Positions 40,950-50,475 of a DNA stretch of 59,593 bases are shown one piece after another. Numbering within the stretch: the first letter of the stretch is position 1; each line of letters begins with the position of its first letter. Source of the DNA: Lentimicrobium sp. (GTDB lineage: Bacteria; Bacteroidota; Bacteroidia; Bacteroidales; Lentimicrobiaceae); the NCBI GenBank assembly GCA_024709105.1, contig JANJXJ010000039.1, forward strand, positions 1 through 59,593. The letters are read 5' to 3'. The position numbers and the translations under genes are program-made. Below the pieces are notes generated by a model. It saw only the letters and a program-made list of their open reading frames with translations, did no database searches and was not told where the DNA came from.

Positions 40950-43793
40950 TTAGCGGGTTACTACAAATTTTGCTACTTCAACTTTCGAACCATAAGTTAC
41001 TTTCAGCAAATATGTACCGCTAATCAAGTCATGCGCAGGTATGCTGAACGATTGTTCACCAAAAGCAACATTACCAAGGTCGATAGTCTTAACGGTATTC
41101 CCTTTCAGGCTCAGCACCTCAGCTCTTATTTGCTGATTTACAGGAACATTCAAAACAAAGTTAATTTCGTTATTCACAGGATTCGGGAAAACATTAAACT
41201 TTTGAGTAACTTTTCCACCGGGAGCATCAGGTCCGTCAAAACCCACAAACATCCTGTTTTCAAAGATTCCATTACCATGTGAAGCAATGTAGATGGCACC
41301 GTAGTTATTAACACCTGTAAAGTTTTCGATCCAGGGACGGGAAACGGTTTGCTGACGAACCATCATTACAGGAATTGAACCCAGGCCAGTATTCTCGGCA
41401 ACCCATGAAGGAGACGAACCTAAGTTTTCAGTTGTAAAAACACCTAATTCGGTTCCAAGTATAACCCTGTTTGAATTATTCATCTCAATAATAGCTGAAT
41501 AAACAGGCATTGCTGGAAGATTGCCCTGAATTGGTGTAAAGGTCGGGAACTGACTTAATGCATTGGTTGTCCTGTAAATGTATTCGGTATTGCCATAATT
41601 GCCCAAGGTTACAATTACATGATTGTCATTATTGGGATCAACTGCAATAGAAGTGATGTATCTTCCGGGAAAATCAGCAACAGTAGTATTGTTAATGATA
41701 CATCCCGAACTTCTTACATCAGCTCTTACAGAATCGTAGGCAAGTGCAACGTTGGCGAGACGGATAAGTTTTCCGTCGGTGGTGCCGGTATAAACATAGT
41801 TGGCATCAGAAGAAAATGCAATAGCTGAAGGTACACCAGTAATATTTGCGATTCTATCCCAGGCGGGCAGGCTTCCAAATGTTAGAATATTTCTCGACAT
41901 GTAAACAGCATTAGTTGTGCCAATAAACATGACGGATGAAACAACATCCTTGATACGCAATGTATCGCCTTTATCAAGGGAAACGGGCAAAGTATATTTA
42001 AAAGGGAACTGATCATTTTTACTTTTCACAATAATTTCAGTTCCGGCAGTAAGGTTTTCGGCTGCTTTGTAAGTAACACTGTCGCGGGAATTCTGATTAT
42101 TGAAACTTTCCCAGAGCTTAAACGGAGTAATAAAGTTCGCAGCATTATTGTTAGTGATATCTAAACCATACAAAAACGAGGTAGCTTCAGAAACACCCAA
42201 ATCAGCTGAACGAACAAGATTACCACCGGTTGAGCTATAGAATACTGCAGTTGGCATTACCATTGACATATCAACTGTTCCTCCTACCAGATTGCCAAGT
42301 ATTTGGTTTGCAGTTTCAATAGTGTTGCCTTTTCTGTCAAGATACAAAACTCCGTTACCCTGAGTACCTCCCAGTGTATTGCCTTTATCATCGTAAGCAA
42401 CTGTGTAAAACATTGAAGTTTTATAACCTCTGTTTAAAGGTTTAACGGTAATAAAGTTGTCTTCGGTAGACGAAACTCCAAGGTCAGAAGCAAAATACAT
42501 ACGGTTTTCGTTGGCCGGATCAATAGCCACCGAATGGAAAAGGAATCCAAGATCTCCAAAAGGTCTGCTTTGCCACTGGTAGTTACCTGTTTCAAGCACT
42601 TTAAGACCTTCCCAAATCAAAGATCCTCCAACAAATACTTTATCAGGGTTTGACGGGCTAACTACAATACAACCAGCGTATTCGCCATAATTTGCTGCAG
42701 TAGGTGAATTTCCGAAGACATTAAAAAGATTACTTCCGCCTGGTCCTACCAATCTCCATGCATTGCCTTTGTTTTTTGAAACAAAGATGCCTCGTAATTG
42801 TCCCCTGAACGTTCCGGATAAAGTACCATCTGACACCAGAACTGCATAGAGTGTTGATGGATCTGAAGGAGCGAACGCCAGTTCGATTCTGCCCAGTCCG
42901 GTATTTGGCAGGCTGTCCTGACCTACTCCGGTTGATTTAAGCACAAAATCTTCGAATGAACCGCCCGAAACATAAACAAGGTTGTCAACCGAGGCAGCTA
43001 TGGTACCATCAGAAGCAATTTTTACATCGGTGCTGTTGCCAGTAAGTTCCTGATTACCACTCTTTGTCAAAGCCCAGTTTTGTCCGCCATTATTGGAGTA
43101 ATACAAACCAGTGCTGGTTGCTGCGACTACAATGTTGTTATCACCAGCAGCAACTTTATTAACATACGCCCAGTTGGCTGCAGGGTTATTGTAAGTACCG
43201 GGATTTGTTGATTCTAATTTGGTGAAAGTATTACCATCGGCAGATTTATAGATTCCCTGCCCAATAAAACCGGTAAACAAGTTGAAACGCTGGCTGGTGA
43301 ATGTTTCACCGGTTCCAACATAAATATCTCCGTTTGGAGCCTGAGTTATACAACTCACATTCAGAACAACATTACCAGTCTGAACCTGATTCCATGTGAG
43401 ACCGCCGGTTGTTGACTTCCATAAACCTCCGGAAACACTTCCGGCAAATATGGTTTTTCCGCTGTTGTCGCGTTTGTCAATTAAAATAGCACGTGTTCTT
43501 CCAGCTGCATTATCGGGGCCCATTGAAGTCCAGTTAAGACCAATAGCACCAGCTGATTTCAAAGCCTTTGCCTGAAGTCTTGCTTTAATTACATCATCGG
43601 GATTAACAGTACCTGTGTGCTGATTTCCTCTGACCAAAGACATAAATGACCATGCTGATTGAACACCATCTGCGGACAAATCAGCATCGGAAGCACTCCA
43701 TAAATACCTGTGCGTACCGGAAGTTGCGAGCACGAATATACATGCCCCGAAAGCAAAAGCAAGAAAGCCAAAGAGTAAACTTCTATTTTTCAT
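40950..43793 (-). CDS. Exported sortilin/BNR-repeat protein with T9SS type A sorting domain
   Basis: 947 residues from ATG 43793 (MKNRSLLFGFLAFAFGACIF), which is the start that gives a normal signal peptide. A large beta-propeller follows with repeats of the sortilin/BNR type: GSVSGGLWKSTTGGLTWNQV, GQGIYKSADGNTFTKLES, GLYYSNNGGQNWALTKS, GIFVSKNKGNAWRLVG. The C-terminus (KFNVFPNPVNNEINFVLNVP ... SGTYLLKVTYGSKVEVAKF) is a T9SS type A sorting domain. The ligand or substrate is unknown. It is the first gene of the two-gene cargo unit, with a -7 box at 43973-43980. Confidence 0.92.
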   Translation of the reverse strand: MKNRSLLFGFLAFAFGACIFVLATSGTHRYLWSASDADLSADGVQSAWSFMSLVRGNQHTGTVNPDDVIKARLQAKALKSAGAIGLNWTSMGPDNAAGRTRAILIDKRDNSGKTIFAGSVSGGLWKSTTGGLTWNQVQTGNVVLNVSCITQAPNGDIYVGTGETFTSQRFNLFTGFIGQGIYKSADGNTFTKLESTNPGTYNNPAANWAYVNKVAAGDNNIVVAATSTGLYYSNNGGQNWALTKSGNQELTGNSTDVKIASDGTIAASVDNLVYVSGGSFEDFVLKSTGVGQDSLPNTGLGRIELAFAPSDPSTLYAVLVSDGTLSGTFRGQLRGIFVSKNKGNAWRLVGPGGSNLFNVFGNSPTAANYGEYAGCIVVSPSNPDKVFVGGSLIWEGLKVLETGNYQWQSRPFGDLGFLFHSVAIDPANENRMYFASDLGVSSTEDNFITVKPLNRGYKTSMFYTVAYDDKGNTLGGTQGNGVLYLDRKGNTIETANQILGNLVGGTVDMSMVMPTAVFYSSTGGNLVRSADLGVSEATSFLYGLDITNNNAANFITPFKLWESFNNQNSRDSVTYKAAENLTAGTEIIVKSKNDQFPFKYTLPVSLDKGDTLRIKDVVSSVMFIGTTNAVYMSRNILTFGSLPAWDRIANITGVPSAIAFSSDANYVYTGTTDGKLIRLANVALAYDSVRADVRSSGCIINNTTVADFPGRYITSIAVDPNNDNHVIVTLGNYGNTEYIYRTTNALSQFPTFTPIQGNLPAMPVYSAIIEMNNSNRVILGTELGVFTTENLGSSPSWVAENTGLGSIPVMMVRQQTVSRPWIENFTGVNNYGAIYIASHGNGIFENRMFVGFDGPDAPGGKVTQKFNVFPNPVNNEINFVLNVPVNQQIRAEVLSLKGNTVKTIDLGNVAFGEQSFSIPAHDLISGTYLLKVTYGSKVEVAKFVVTR

Positions 43794-43972
43794 ATTCTTA
43801 GAGTTTATTGATATTTCGGTTTGACAAACACAAAACAGGGGCACAAGTTACGCCTTTTTTCAAGACCAACAAACCCCATTGCCCGTTTTTACTAACAAAA
43901 ATACATCAAAATACTTTAACTTTTTGATAATTGATGAAGTAAATCCAGAAAAATTTAAGCCGTTTTGACCGG

Positions 43973-44004
43973 CAAATGTATGTTAATTTGAAGTTAATTT
44001 CATA
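43973..44004 (-). promoter_or_regulatory. Possible promoter of the T9SS cargo pair
   Basis: Minus strand: TATG (44001-44004), 20 bases, then TACATTTG (43973-43980), the same -7 sequence as at the two tRNA promoters. The leader would be about 170 bases. Confidence 0.48.
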
Positions 44005-44084
44005 GTGTTTTGAACAAAGTCTTAAAAAAAAGAATGCATTTCAAAAAAAAGCACCAAAAAATCGGTAATCCGGGTAGTTTTTTA

Positions 44085-44092
44085 TAGGTTTG
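44085..44092 (+). promoter_or_regulatory. Possible promoter (-7 box) of the C1 peptidase gene
   Basis: TAGGTTTG, a perfect -7 box, about 68 bases before ATG 44161; no -33 box at the right spacing. Confidence 0.38.
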
Positions 44093-44160
44093 CCCTGATT
44101 TTAAAGCGATGCTTTTAAAAGTGTCCTGAATCTCACTTTTGATCCTGTAAAAAAACAATT

Positions 44161-45327
44161 ATGAAAAAACTTGTCTCCTTAAGCATTGTCCTTTTGCTCA
44201 CTTTTCAGCTATTCTCTCAGGACACTGTAAAAAGCGCCGAACCTGAAAAGTACAAATTTGATACCTTAAAAATTTTACTTGCAACACCAGTTAAAGACCA
44301 GTACAGGTCGGGCACTTGCTGGAGTTTTGCAGCAGTTTCTTATCTGGAATCAGAATTGATCAGACTTGGCAGTGGAGAAACCGACCTTTCAGAAATGTTT
44401 TTTGTAAATCATGCATACCGGGAAAAAGCAAAAAAATACATAAGATATCATGGCAGCAGCAATTTTGGCCCCGGAGGACAAGCACATGATGTGATGAATA
44501 TCATAAAAAGCTATGGTTACGTTTCAGAAACCGGGTATCCAGGCATTGTTCCAGGTGAAACATCACATAATCACGGAGAATTAGACAAGGTACTTAAGGG
44601 TTTTCTGGATGCTGTGCTGGCATCGAAATCGGGAAAGTTATCTCAGGCATGGTATCCGGCTTATCTCGGAATTCTTGATGCATATCTTGGCAAACTTCCT
44701 GAAAATTCAAAACAAACAACTCAAAAAATCAATCCTGACGATTACATCGAACTGACCTCCTATTCTCACCACCCTTATTATACATGGATTAACCTTGAAA
44801 TTCCCGACAACTGGTCAAACGACAAGTATTTTAATTTACCATTGGATGAACTGATGTCTTTAATGTTTGATGCCCTGAATAAAGGATACACCATTGCCTG
44901 GGATGGGGATGTAAGCGACAAAGGATTTTCTCATTCAAACGGAATAGCCATACTTCCTGACAAAGACATCAAATCGCTCGCAGGTTCTGAGCGTGAAAGA
45001 TGGGAAAAACTAAGTGAAAAAGATAAAAATGCTGAACTGTATAAATTCGAAACACCCGGCAACGAAAAAAAGGTAACCCCCGAAATGAGACAGGAAGCAT
45101 TTGACTCTCATTTGTCCACCGATGACCACCTGATGTATGTTATTGGGATTGCCGTTGACCAGAAAGGCACAAGATACCTGATTACTAAAAATTCGTGGGC
45201 TGCCAACAGCAACAAGTACGGTGGCTATTTAAAAATATCAGAGCCATATGCCCGCATGCATACCATTGCATTTATGGTTCACAAAGATGCACTGCCAGGC
45301 GCAATTCTAAAAAAAGCTGGCGAATAA
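44161..45327 (+). CDS. Exported C1 family cysteine peptidase (bleomycin hydrolase/PepC-like)
   Basis: 388 residues. Signal peptide MKKLVSLSIVLLLTFQLFS-Q. The catalytic Cys53 is in QYRSGTCWSFAAVSYLES, the catalytic His in STDDHLMYVIGIA, and Asn in LITKNSWAANSNKYGGYLKI; together they form the papain-type triad of the C1B (aminopeptidase C) branch. Unlike cytoplasmic PepC it carries an export signal, so it acts in the periplasm or outside. It stands alone with a terminator after it. Confidence 0.92.
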   Translation: MKKLVSLSIVLLLTFQLFSQDTVKSAEPEKYKFDTLKILLATPVKDQYRSGTCWSFAAVSYLESELIRLGSGETDLSEMFFVNHAYREKAKKYIRYHGSSNFGPGGQAHDVMNIIKSYGYVSETGYPGIVPGETSHNHGELDKVLKGFLDAVLASKSGKLSQAWYPAYLGILDAYLGKLPENSKQTTQKINPDDYIELTSYSHHPYYTWINLEIPDNWSNDKYFNLPLDELMSLMFDALNKGYTIAWDGDVSDKGFSHSNGIAILPDKDIKSLAGSERERWEKLSEKDKNAELYKFETPGNEKKVTPEMRQEAFDSHLSTDDHLMYVIGIAVDQKGTRYLITKNSWAANSNKYGGYLKISEPYARMHTIAFMVHKDALPGAILKKAGE

Positions 45328-45346
45328 TTATGCAGTTTTGACTGTT

Positions 45347-45380
45347 AAAAGAGCTTCTGAAAAACGGAAGCTCTTTTATT
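45347..45380 (+). terminator. Rho-independent terminator of the C1 peptidase gene
   Basis: A perfect 11-bp stem (45347-45357 with 45367-45377, core AGAGCTTC/GAAGCTCT) with a 9-base loop, ending in a short T-run. Confidence 0.85.
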
Positions 45381-45470
45381 ATATGCCTGAATCACATCAT
45401 CAAAAGCGCTGATATGAGGTGGTTTAACAATTTTTAACAGCGAAAACCGCATTAACAAAGGGCACTGGTT

Positions 45471-45478
45471 TAATTTTG
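45471..45478 (+). promoter_or_regulatory. Possible promoter (-7 box) of the moxR-bat operon
   Basis: TAATTTTG, a perfect -7 box, 21 bases before ATG 45500. No TTTG is seen near -33. It also argues against the TTG at 45476 as start codon. Confidence 0.42.
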
Positions 45479-45499
45479 CAAAAAAAACAACAGCTAACC

Positions 45500-46492
45500 A
45501 TGATTGAGACTGATATCAAAGAATTGAACGACCGGATTCAAAAAGAAAGTGCATTCATTGACATGATTGAAATGGAAATGCACAGGGTGATTGTCGGGCA
45601 GAAGCATATGGTTGAAAGGTTGCTGATTGGATTATTATCCAATGGCCATATTTTGCTTGAAGGAGTACCCGGCCTGGCCAAAACACTGGCAATAAAGTCA
45701 TTGGCCAACGTTATAGATGCCAAATTCAGCCGTATACAATTTACTCCCGACCTGCTGCCTGCCGACCTGGTTGGTACAATGATTTACAGTCAGAAAAAGG
45801 AAGAATTCCTGGTAAGAAAGGGGCCAATATTTGCAAACTTCATTTTAGCAGATGAAATCAACCGTTCGCCTGCCAAAGTTCAGAGTGCTTTGCTTGAAGC
45901 CATGCAGGAAAGGCAGGTGACCATAGGTGAACAAACATATGCTCTGCCTGAGCCATTTTTGGTACTTGCCACACAAAATCCCATTGAGCAGGAAGGAACT
46001 TATCCCCTGCCTGAAGCCCAGGTGGACAGGTTTATGCTGAAAGTTGTGATTGGATACCCTACCCGCGAGGAAGAAAAATTGATTATGCGCCAGAACATGG
46101 CCGAAACTCAGGCAAAAACAAAAACCATTATATCTCCTGAGCAAATCACCAATGCCCGCAAGCTTACCCGAGAGGTGTATCTCGATGAAAAGATTGAAAA
46201 TTACATTGCCGATATTGTTTTCTCAACCCGTTTTCCGGGAGAAAACAAATTGAAAAAGTTTGAAGGACTTATTTCCTATGGTGCATCGCCGAGGGCAAGT
46301 ATAAATCTGGCACTTGCTGCCAAAGCCTTTGCTTTTATCAAACGCCGCGGATATGTTATTCCAGAGGATGTAAGAGCGGTTGCCCATGATGTGTTGCGTC
46401 ACAGAATCGGCCTTACCTACGAAGCCGAAGCCGAAAACATCTCAACCACCGATATCATCAACGAGATACTTAATACTGTTGAAGTTCCCTAA
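45500..46492 (+). CDS. MoxR family AAA ATPase
   Basis: 330 residues from ATG 45500. Walker A GVPGLAKTLAIKSLANVID (about residues 56-74), Walker B FANFILADEINRSPAKVQSA with LLEAMQERQVTI, and sensor region FLVLATQNPIEQEGTYPLPE are the MoxR signatures. MoxR ATPases are chaperone-like and are typically paired with von Willebrand A proteins. This is the first gene of the Bat operon; the DUF58 gene follows after 28 bases. Confidence 0.95.
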   Translation: MIETDIKELNDRIQKESAFIDMIEMEMHRVIVGQKHMVERLLIGLLSNGHILLEGVPGLAKTLAIKSLANVIDAKFSRIQFTPDLLPADLVGTMIYSQKKEEFLVRKGPIFANFILADEINRSPAKVQSALLEAMQERQVTIGEQTYALPEPFLVLATQNPIEQEGTYPLPEAQVDRFMLKVVIGYPTREEEKLIMRQNMAETQAKTKTIISPEQITNARKLTREVYLDEKIENYIADIVFSTRFPGENKLKKFEGLISYGASPRASINLALAAKAFAFIKRRGYVIPEDVRAVAHDVLRHRIGLTYEAEAENISTTDIINEILNTVEVP

Positions 46493-46520
46493 TAACGCTG
46501 AACTTTAAAGAGTTAAAACC

Positions 46521-47396
46521 ATGGAATCGTCCGAAATACTGAAAAAAGTACGAAAGATTGAGATCAAAACCCGCGGACTGAGCAATCATGTTTTTTCGGG
46601 CCAGTATCATAGTGCTTTTAAGGGGCGGGGAATGGCTTTCAGCGAAGTGCGCGAATACCAGTATGGTGATGACATCAGAAACATTGACTGGAATGTTACT
46701 GCAAGATTTAACCATCCCTACATCAAGGTTTTTGATGAAGAACGCGAGTTGACAGTCGCCCTGCTGATTGATGTAAGCGGATCCAATGAATTCGGTACCC
46801 GTCAGTGGCTCAAAGAGGAAATGATGACCGAAATTGCAGCAATTCTTGCATTTTCTGCTATTCAGAACAACGATAAGGTTGGCGTTATATTCTTCAGCGA
46901 CCGGATTGAAAAATTTATTCCTCCAAAAAAAGGTTTAACGCACATACTCAGAATTATAAGAGAACTTATTGATTTTAAACCTGTAAGCCAGAAAACAAAT
47001 ATTTCTGAAGCGTTAAGGTTTTTAACCAATGCTATGAAAAAACGTTGTACGGCTTTTTTGATCTCTGACTTCATGGATACAGGTTTTGAAGATGCTTTGC
47101 GGATTGCCGGCAAAAAACATGATCTGGCAGCACTGCATATCATTGACAATCGCGACCAGCACTTACCTGATATGGGACTTGTAAAACTTTTCAGCAAAGA
47201 AACCGGACAGAGCATTTGGGCCGACACCTCAAGTAAAAAAGTACGCGAAGCCTATAAAAACCATGCTTTGAAACATTTGGCACAAATTAATCAGTCCTTC
47301 ACCAAAAGTGGTGTGGATGTAGCTCGTTTTTACACAGGAGAGGATTATGTAAAACCATTGCTCGGACTGTTTAAAGCCAGAGAAATCAGACACTGA
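46521..47396 (+). CDS. DUF58 domain-containing protein
   Basis: 291 residues, no signal peptide. The DUF58 core motif GRGMAFSEVREYQYGDDIRNIDWN is seen around residues 34-57 (shown in two parts: GMAFSEVREYQYGDD, IRNIDWNV). The later half is VWA-like with VALLIDVSGSNEFGT (MIDAS-type DxSxS) and CTAFLISDFMDTGF. The family regularly sits between MoxR and VWA genes; it is thought to help assemble or sense envelope complexes, but the role is not proved. Confidence 0.93.
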   Translation: MESSEILKKVRKIEIKTRGLSNHVFSGQYHSAFKGRGMAFSEVREYQYGDDIRNIDWNVTARFNHPYIKVFDEERELTVALLIDVSGSNEFGTRQWLKEEMMTEIAAILAFSAIQNNDKVGVIFFSDRIEKFIPPKKGLTHILRIIRELIDFKPVSQKTNISEALRFLTNAMKKRCTAFLISDFMDTGFEDALRIAGKKHDLAALHIIDNRDQHLPDMGLVKLFSKETGQSIWADTSSKKVREAYKNHALKHLAQINQSFTKSGVDVARFYTGEDYVKPLLGLFKAREIRH

Positions 47397-47421
47397 CTCA
47401 ACCAGGAATATATTTTGACAA

Positions 47422-48408
47422 ATGAAGAATCGGAGAGTATTATTTCTGTTAATGGTTGCGTTAGTATCCGTTTTGGGTATTAATCCTGGCATTATTATAA
47501 CAGCTTCGGCGCAAACCCTGAATGCTGATACCAACGCCTTTGCTATCGGCAAACAAATTGATCTTACTCTTGAATTTCATGCCGGTAAAGGAACCCAAAT
47601 ACTCTGGCCTGCTTTTTCTGACACGCTGAGCAGTGCTGTTGAGATAATAAATGCCGGAAAACCTGATAGCGTTACTGATGCAAGCGGAAAAACCGTTTTC
47701 AGCCAAAAGCTAACCATTACCTCTTTTGACACAGGATTTCATGTTATTCCACCAATCAGGTTCGGGACAATCCCAGCCGGGCAATCCGACACCATTTTCT
47801 CAGAAACCCAGCCTTTGTTAATTCATGTTTTAAATGTTGAAGTTGACCCTGCTGCTGAGATCAAAGATTTAAAGCCTGTTCTCGATGCACCATATACTTT
47901 TCTTGATTTTCTGCCCTGGATTCTCGCCTTGCTGGCATTAGCTTTTGTAATTCTTCTGATTTGGTTTATTTATCAGAGTAAAAAGAAGAATAAGCCCATA
48001 ATCAAACTTCCTTCCAGGCCTCAGAAACCAGCGCATGAGATTGCCATAGAGAAACTGGTTCAACTGAAAAATGAACAACTTTGGCAAAAAGGACAGATAA
48101 AGGAATACTATTCAGTGTTAACAGATATTCTTCGTGAATATTTTGAAGCAAGATTTGGTGTTGCAGCAGCAGAAATGACTTCAGATGAGATTCTCAGCGC
48201 CATGAAAGATCATTTGGCCGATGCTGCCAGAATGAATGACCTTAAAAAGATTCTCGAAAATTCTGATATGGCCAAGTTTGCCAAAGCCAGACCATCGGGC
48301 GCTGATAATGAACTAAGCCATACGTTGGCTATGGCAATCGTTAATAGCACAAAACCAACTCCAGAGCTTAAAAAAACAACTGAGAACGAGCCTAAAACCG
48401 AGCAGTAA
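47422..48408 (+). CDS. Membrane protein of the Bat operon, BatD-like N-terminus
   Basis: 328 residues. Signal peptide MKNRRVLFLLMVALVSVLG... to ASA-Q, a periplasmic beta-rich domain (residues about 32-165, with IDLTLEFHAGKGTQILWPAF), one membrane segment FLPWILALLALAFVILLIWF near residue 172, then a cytoplasmic helical part with QIKEYYSVLTDILREYFEAR and SDMAKFAKARPSGADNELS. The cytoplasmic part resembles the C-terminus of BatD, where a similar 'EFARFAPGNKD' segment occurs. It may be a half-size BatD relative. I do not know a firm family name. The stop is 3 bases before batA. Confidence 0.82.
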   Translation: MKNRRVLFLLMVALVSVLGINPGIIITASAQTLNADTNAFAIGKQIDLTLEFHAGKGTQILWPAFSDTLSSAVEIINAGKPDSVTDASGKTVFSQKLTITSFDTGFHVIPPIRFGTIPAGQSDTIFSETQPLLIHVLNVEVDPAAEIKDLKPVLDAPYTFLDFLPWILALLALAFVILLIWFIYQSKKKNKPIIKLPSRPQKPAHEIAIEKLVQLKNEQLWQKGQIKEYYSVLTDILREYFEARFGVAAAEMTSDEILSAMKDHLADAARMNDLKKILENSDMAKFAKARPSGADNELSHTLAMAIVNSTKPTPELKKTTENEPKTEQ

Positions 48409-48411
48409 GCC

Positions 48412-49407
48412 ATGTTTGATGAAATAAAATTTGCCAACCCTGAGTTTTTGTACTTTTTGCTGCTGCTTCCGGCGGCCTGGGTGTGGTATTGGTTTAAGGA
48501 TACTGATTCACGGCCAAAATTTCAAATCAGCAGTTACGAGGCATTCACTGCCAAAACACGTACCTGGAAATATTATCTTCGTCATTTACAGATAGTTTTA
48601 AAATCAGGTGCATTTACTTTGCTTGTAATTGCTTTGGCCCGGCCTCAATCAAGCAGCAGCAGGCAAAATGTTAATATTGAAGGGATTGACATTGTGATGG
48701 CAATGGATATTTCGGGGAGTATGCTTGCCGAAGATTTCAGGCCTAACCGTCTTGATGCAGCCAAAGATGTTGCCAAAGAATTTATTCTTGGCCGTTCTGG
48801 TGATCGCATAGGACTGGTTGTCTTCAGCGGAGAAAGTTTTACACAATGCCCGCTCACCAGCGACCACCCCATTCTCATCAATCTGCTTAAGGAAATTAAA
48901 AGCGGCATGATTGAAGATGGCACTGCCATTGGCGACGGGCTTGCCACAGCAGTAAGCAGACTCAAGGAAAGTAACGCTGTGAGCAAAGTAATCATACTTC
49001 TTACAGATGGTGAAAATAACCGGGGCTTTATTGATCCGGCGTCTGCTGCTGAAATTGCCAAAGTATTTGGTATCAGAGTATATACTATTGGCGTTGGAAC
49101 CATCGGCACAGCTCCATATCCTGTTCAAACGCCTTTTGGCATACAGTATCAGCAGGTAGAAGTAAGAATTGACGAACCTCTGATGAAACAAATTGCCGAA
49201 ATGTCAGGAGGTAAATACTTCAGAGCTACTTCTGAATCAAAGCTCAAAGAGATTTATCAGGAAATTGACCAATTGGAAAAGTCAAAAATTGACATCACCG
49301 AGTATCGCAAAAAGTCAGAGGAGTTTCTTCCATTTGCTCTGGCTGCATTGATATTGCTGGTGATTGACTTCATACTTGGCATTTCGCTTTTCAGAAGATT
49401 TCCTTAA
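48412..49407 (+). CDS. batA: BatA, von Willebrand factor A domain membrane protein
   Basis: 331 residues. Two N-terminal membrane stretches (FLYFLLLLPAAWVWYWF and VLKSGAFTLLVIALA), a VWA domain (about residues 85-275) with the MIDAS motif AMDISGSMLAEDF, the second motif IEDGTAIGDGLATAVS, and LLTDGENNRG, and a final membrane segment (FALAALILLVIDFILGISLF). The order fits BatA of the Bacteroides aerotolerance operon. It is the first of two VWA genes in a row. Confidence 0.9.
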   Translation: MFDEIKFANPEFLYFLLLLPAAWVWYWFKDTDSRPKFQISSYEAFTAKTRTWKYYLRHLQIVLKSGAFTLLVIALARPQSSSSRQNVNIEGIDIVMAMDISGSMLAEDFRPNRLDAAKDVAKEFILGRSGDRIGLVVFSGESFTQCPLTSDHPILINLLKEIKSGMIEDGTAIGDGLATAVSRLKESNAVSKVIILLTDGENNRGFIDPASAAEIAKVFGIRVYTIGVGTIGTAPYPVQTPFGIQYQQVEVRIDEPLMKQIAEMSGGKYFRATSESKLKEIYQEIDQLEKSKIDITEYRKKSEEFLPFALAALILLVIDFILGISLFRRFP

Positions 49408-49431
49408 TTTTAACACTGCAGCATTTGAATC

Positions 49432-50475
49432 ATGTTTAGATTTGAACATACAATATTTCTTAATCTGATGCTGGCTTTACCACTGCTGGTTATCCTATAT
49501 TGGATGTATCTGAGGTGGAAAAAGAGTGTAGCTCAGAAAATCGGCGACGCCGGGGTGGTAAAACGTTTGATGACAGATACATCTCCGGCAAGACAACACA
49601 TCAGATTTATCCTGCTTATGCTGTCGCTGGCAAGTCTTCTGCTCGCATTAGCCAACCCACAGATTGGTTCAAAGCTCGAAAAAGTACAACGTAAAGGAGT
49701 TGATCTTGTTATTGCTATTGATGTTTCGAATAGTATGCTTGCACAGGATATACAGCCCAGCCGGCTTGAAAGAGCAAGACAATCTATTCTCAGGCTGATA
49801 GATGATCTGGAGAATGACAGAATCGGTTTGATTGTCTTTGCCGGGAAAGCCTATACACAATTGCCCATCACCACAGATTACAGCGCAGCAAAAATGATGG
49901 TATCAACCATTAAGCCTGATATGGTTCCGACACAGGGAACTGCGATCGGGCAAGCCATTGAAATGGGGATGGCATCATTTAAAGAAGAAGATGGTGGTAA
50001 AGCAATAATTGTGATCACCGATGGTGAGAATCATGAAGATGATGCCATAGGAAAAGCAAAAGAAGCTGCAGAAAATGGTATCAGAGTTTATACTATCGGT
50101 ATGGGTCTTGCAGAAGGTGCTCCAATTCCTGAGATCAAAAACAATCAGATAACAGGATTCAAAAAAGACAGATCAGGAAATACTATAATAACAAGACTCG
50201 ATGAGTCTATGTTACAAAACATTGCTGAAGCAGGTAACGGAATCTATGTGCGTGCTAGTAATTCACAGGCGGGGCTTAAAAAGGTGTTTGAAGAAATTGG
50301 CAAACTGGATGAAAGCACCTTCGAGAGCTTTAATTATGCCGATTATGACGACAGATTTCAATATTTTATTGCACTATCCCTGCTATTTCTTGTAATTGCT
50401 TTTATGCTTAACGAGCGCAAAAGCAAGTGGGCCGATAAAATTAAAATGTTTAACCCCGAAGCCAGGCAGCCATGA
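49432..50475 (+). CDS. batB: BatB, von Willebrand factor A domain membrane protein
   Basis: 347 residues with the same plan as BatA: N-terminal membrane segments (IFLNLMLALPLLVILYWMYL, FILLMLSLASLLLALA), VWA domain with AIDVSNSMLAQD, VPTQGTAIGQAIEM and VITDGENHEDD, and a C-terminal membrane segment (FQYFIALSLLFLVIAFML). The MIDAS residues are complete, so metal-dependent ligand binding is plausible. batC begins inside its stop codon (4-base ATGA overlap). Confidence 0.9.
   Translation: MFRFEHTIFLNLMLALPLLVILYWMYLRWKKSVAQKIGDAGVVKRLMTDTSPARQHIRFILLMLSLASLLLALANPQIGSKLEKVQRKGVDLVIAIDVSNSMLAQDIQPSRLERARQSILRLIDDLENDRIGLIVFAGKAYTQLPITTDYSAAKMMVSTIKPDMVPTQGTAIGQAIEMGMASFKEEDGGKAIIVITDGENHEDDAIGKAKEAAENGIRVYTIGMGLAEGAPIPEIKNNQITGFKKDRSGNTIITRLDESMLQNIAEAGNGIYVRASNSQAGLKKVFEEIGKLDESTFESFNYADYDDRFQYFIALSLLFLVIAFMLNERKSKWADKIKMFNPEARQP

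Larger units (their letters stand above)
43794..44160. other. Gene-free region between two divergent genes
   Basis: Contains the -7 boxes at 43973-43980 (minus) and 44085-44092 (plus). The rest is A+T-rich without open frames; no RNA gene or long repeat is seen. Confidence 0.5.

Noticed and set aside
48645-49191. Two long antisense frames (154 and 180 codons) over batA
   Set aside because: They are shadows of the VWA coding sequence; composition and lack of motifs argue against coding.
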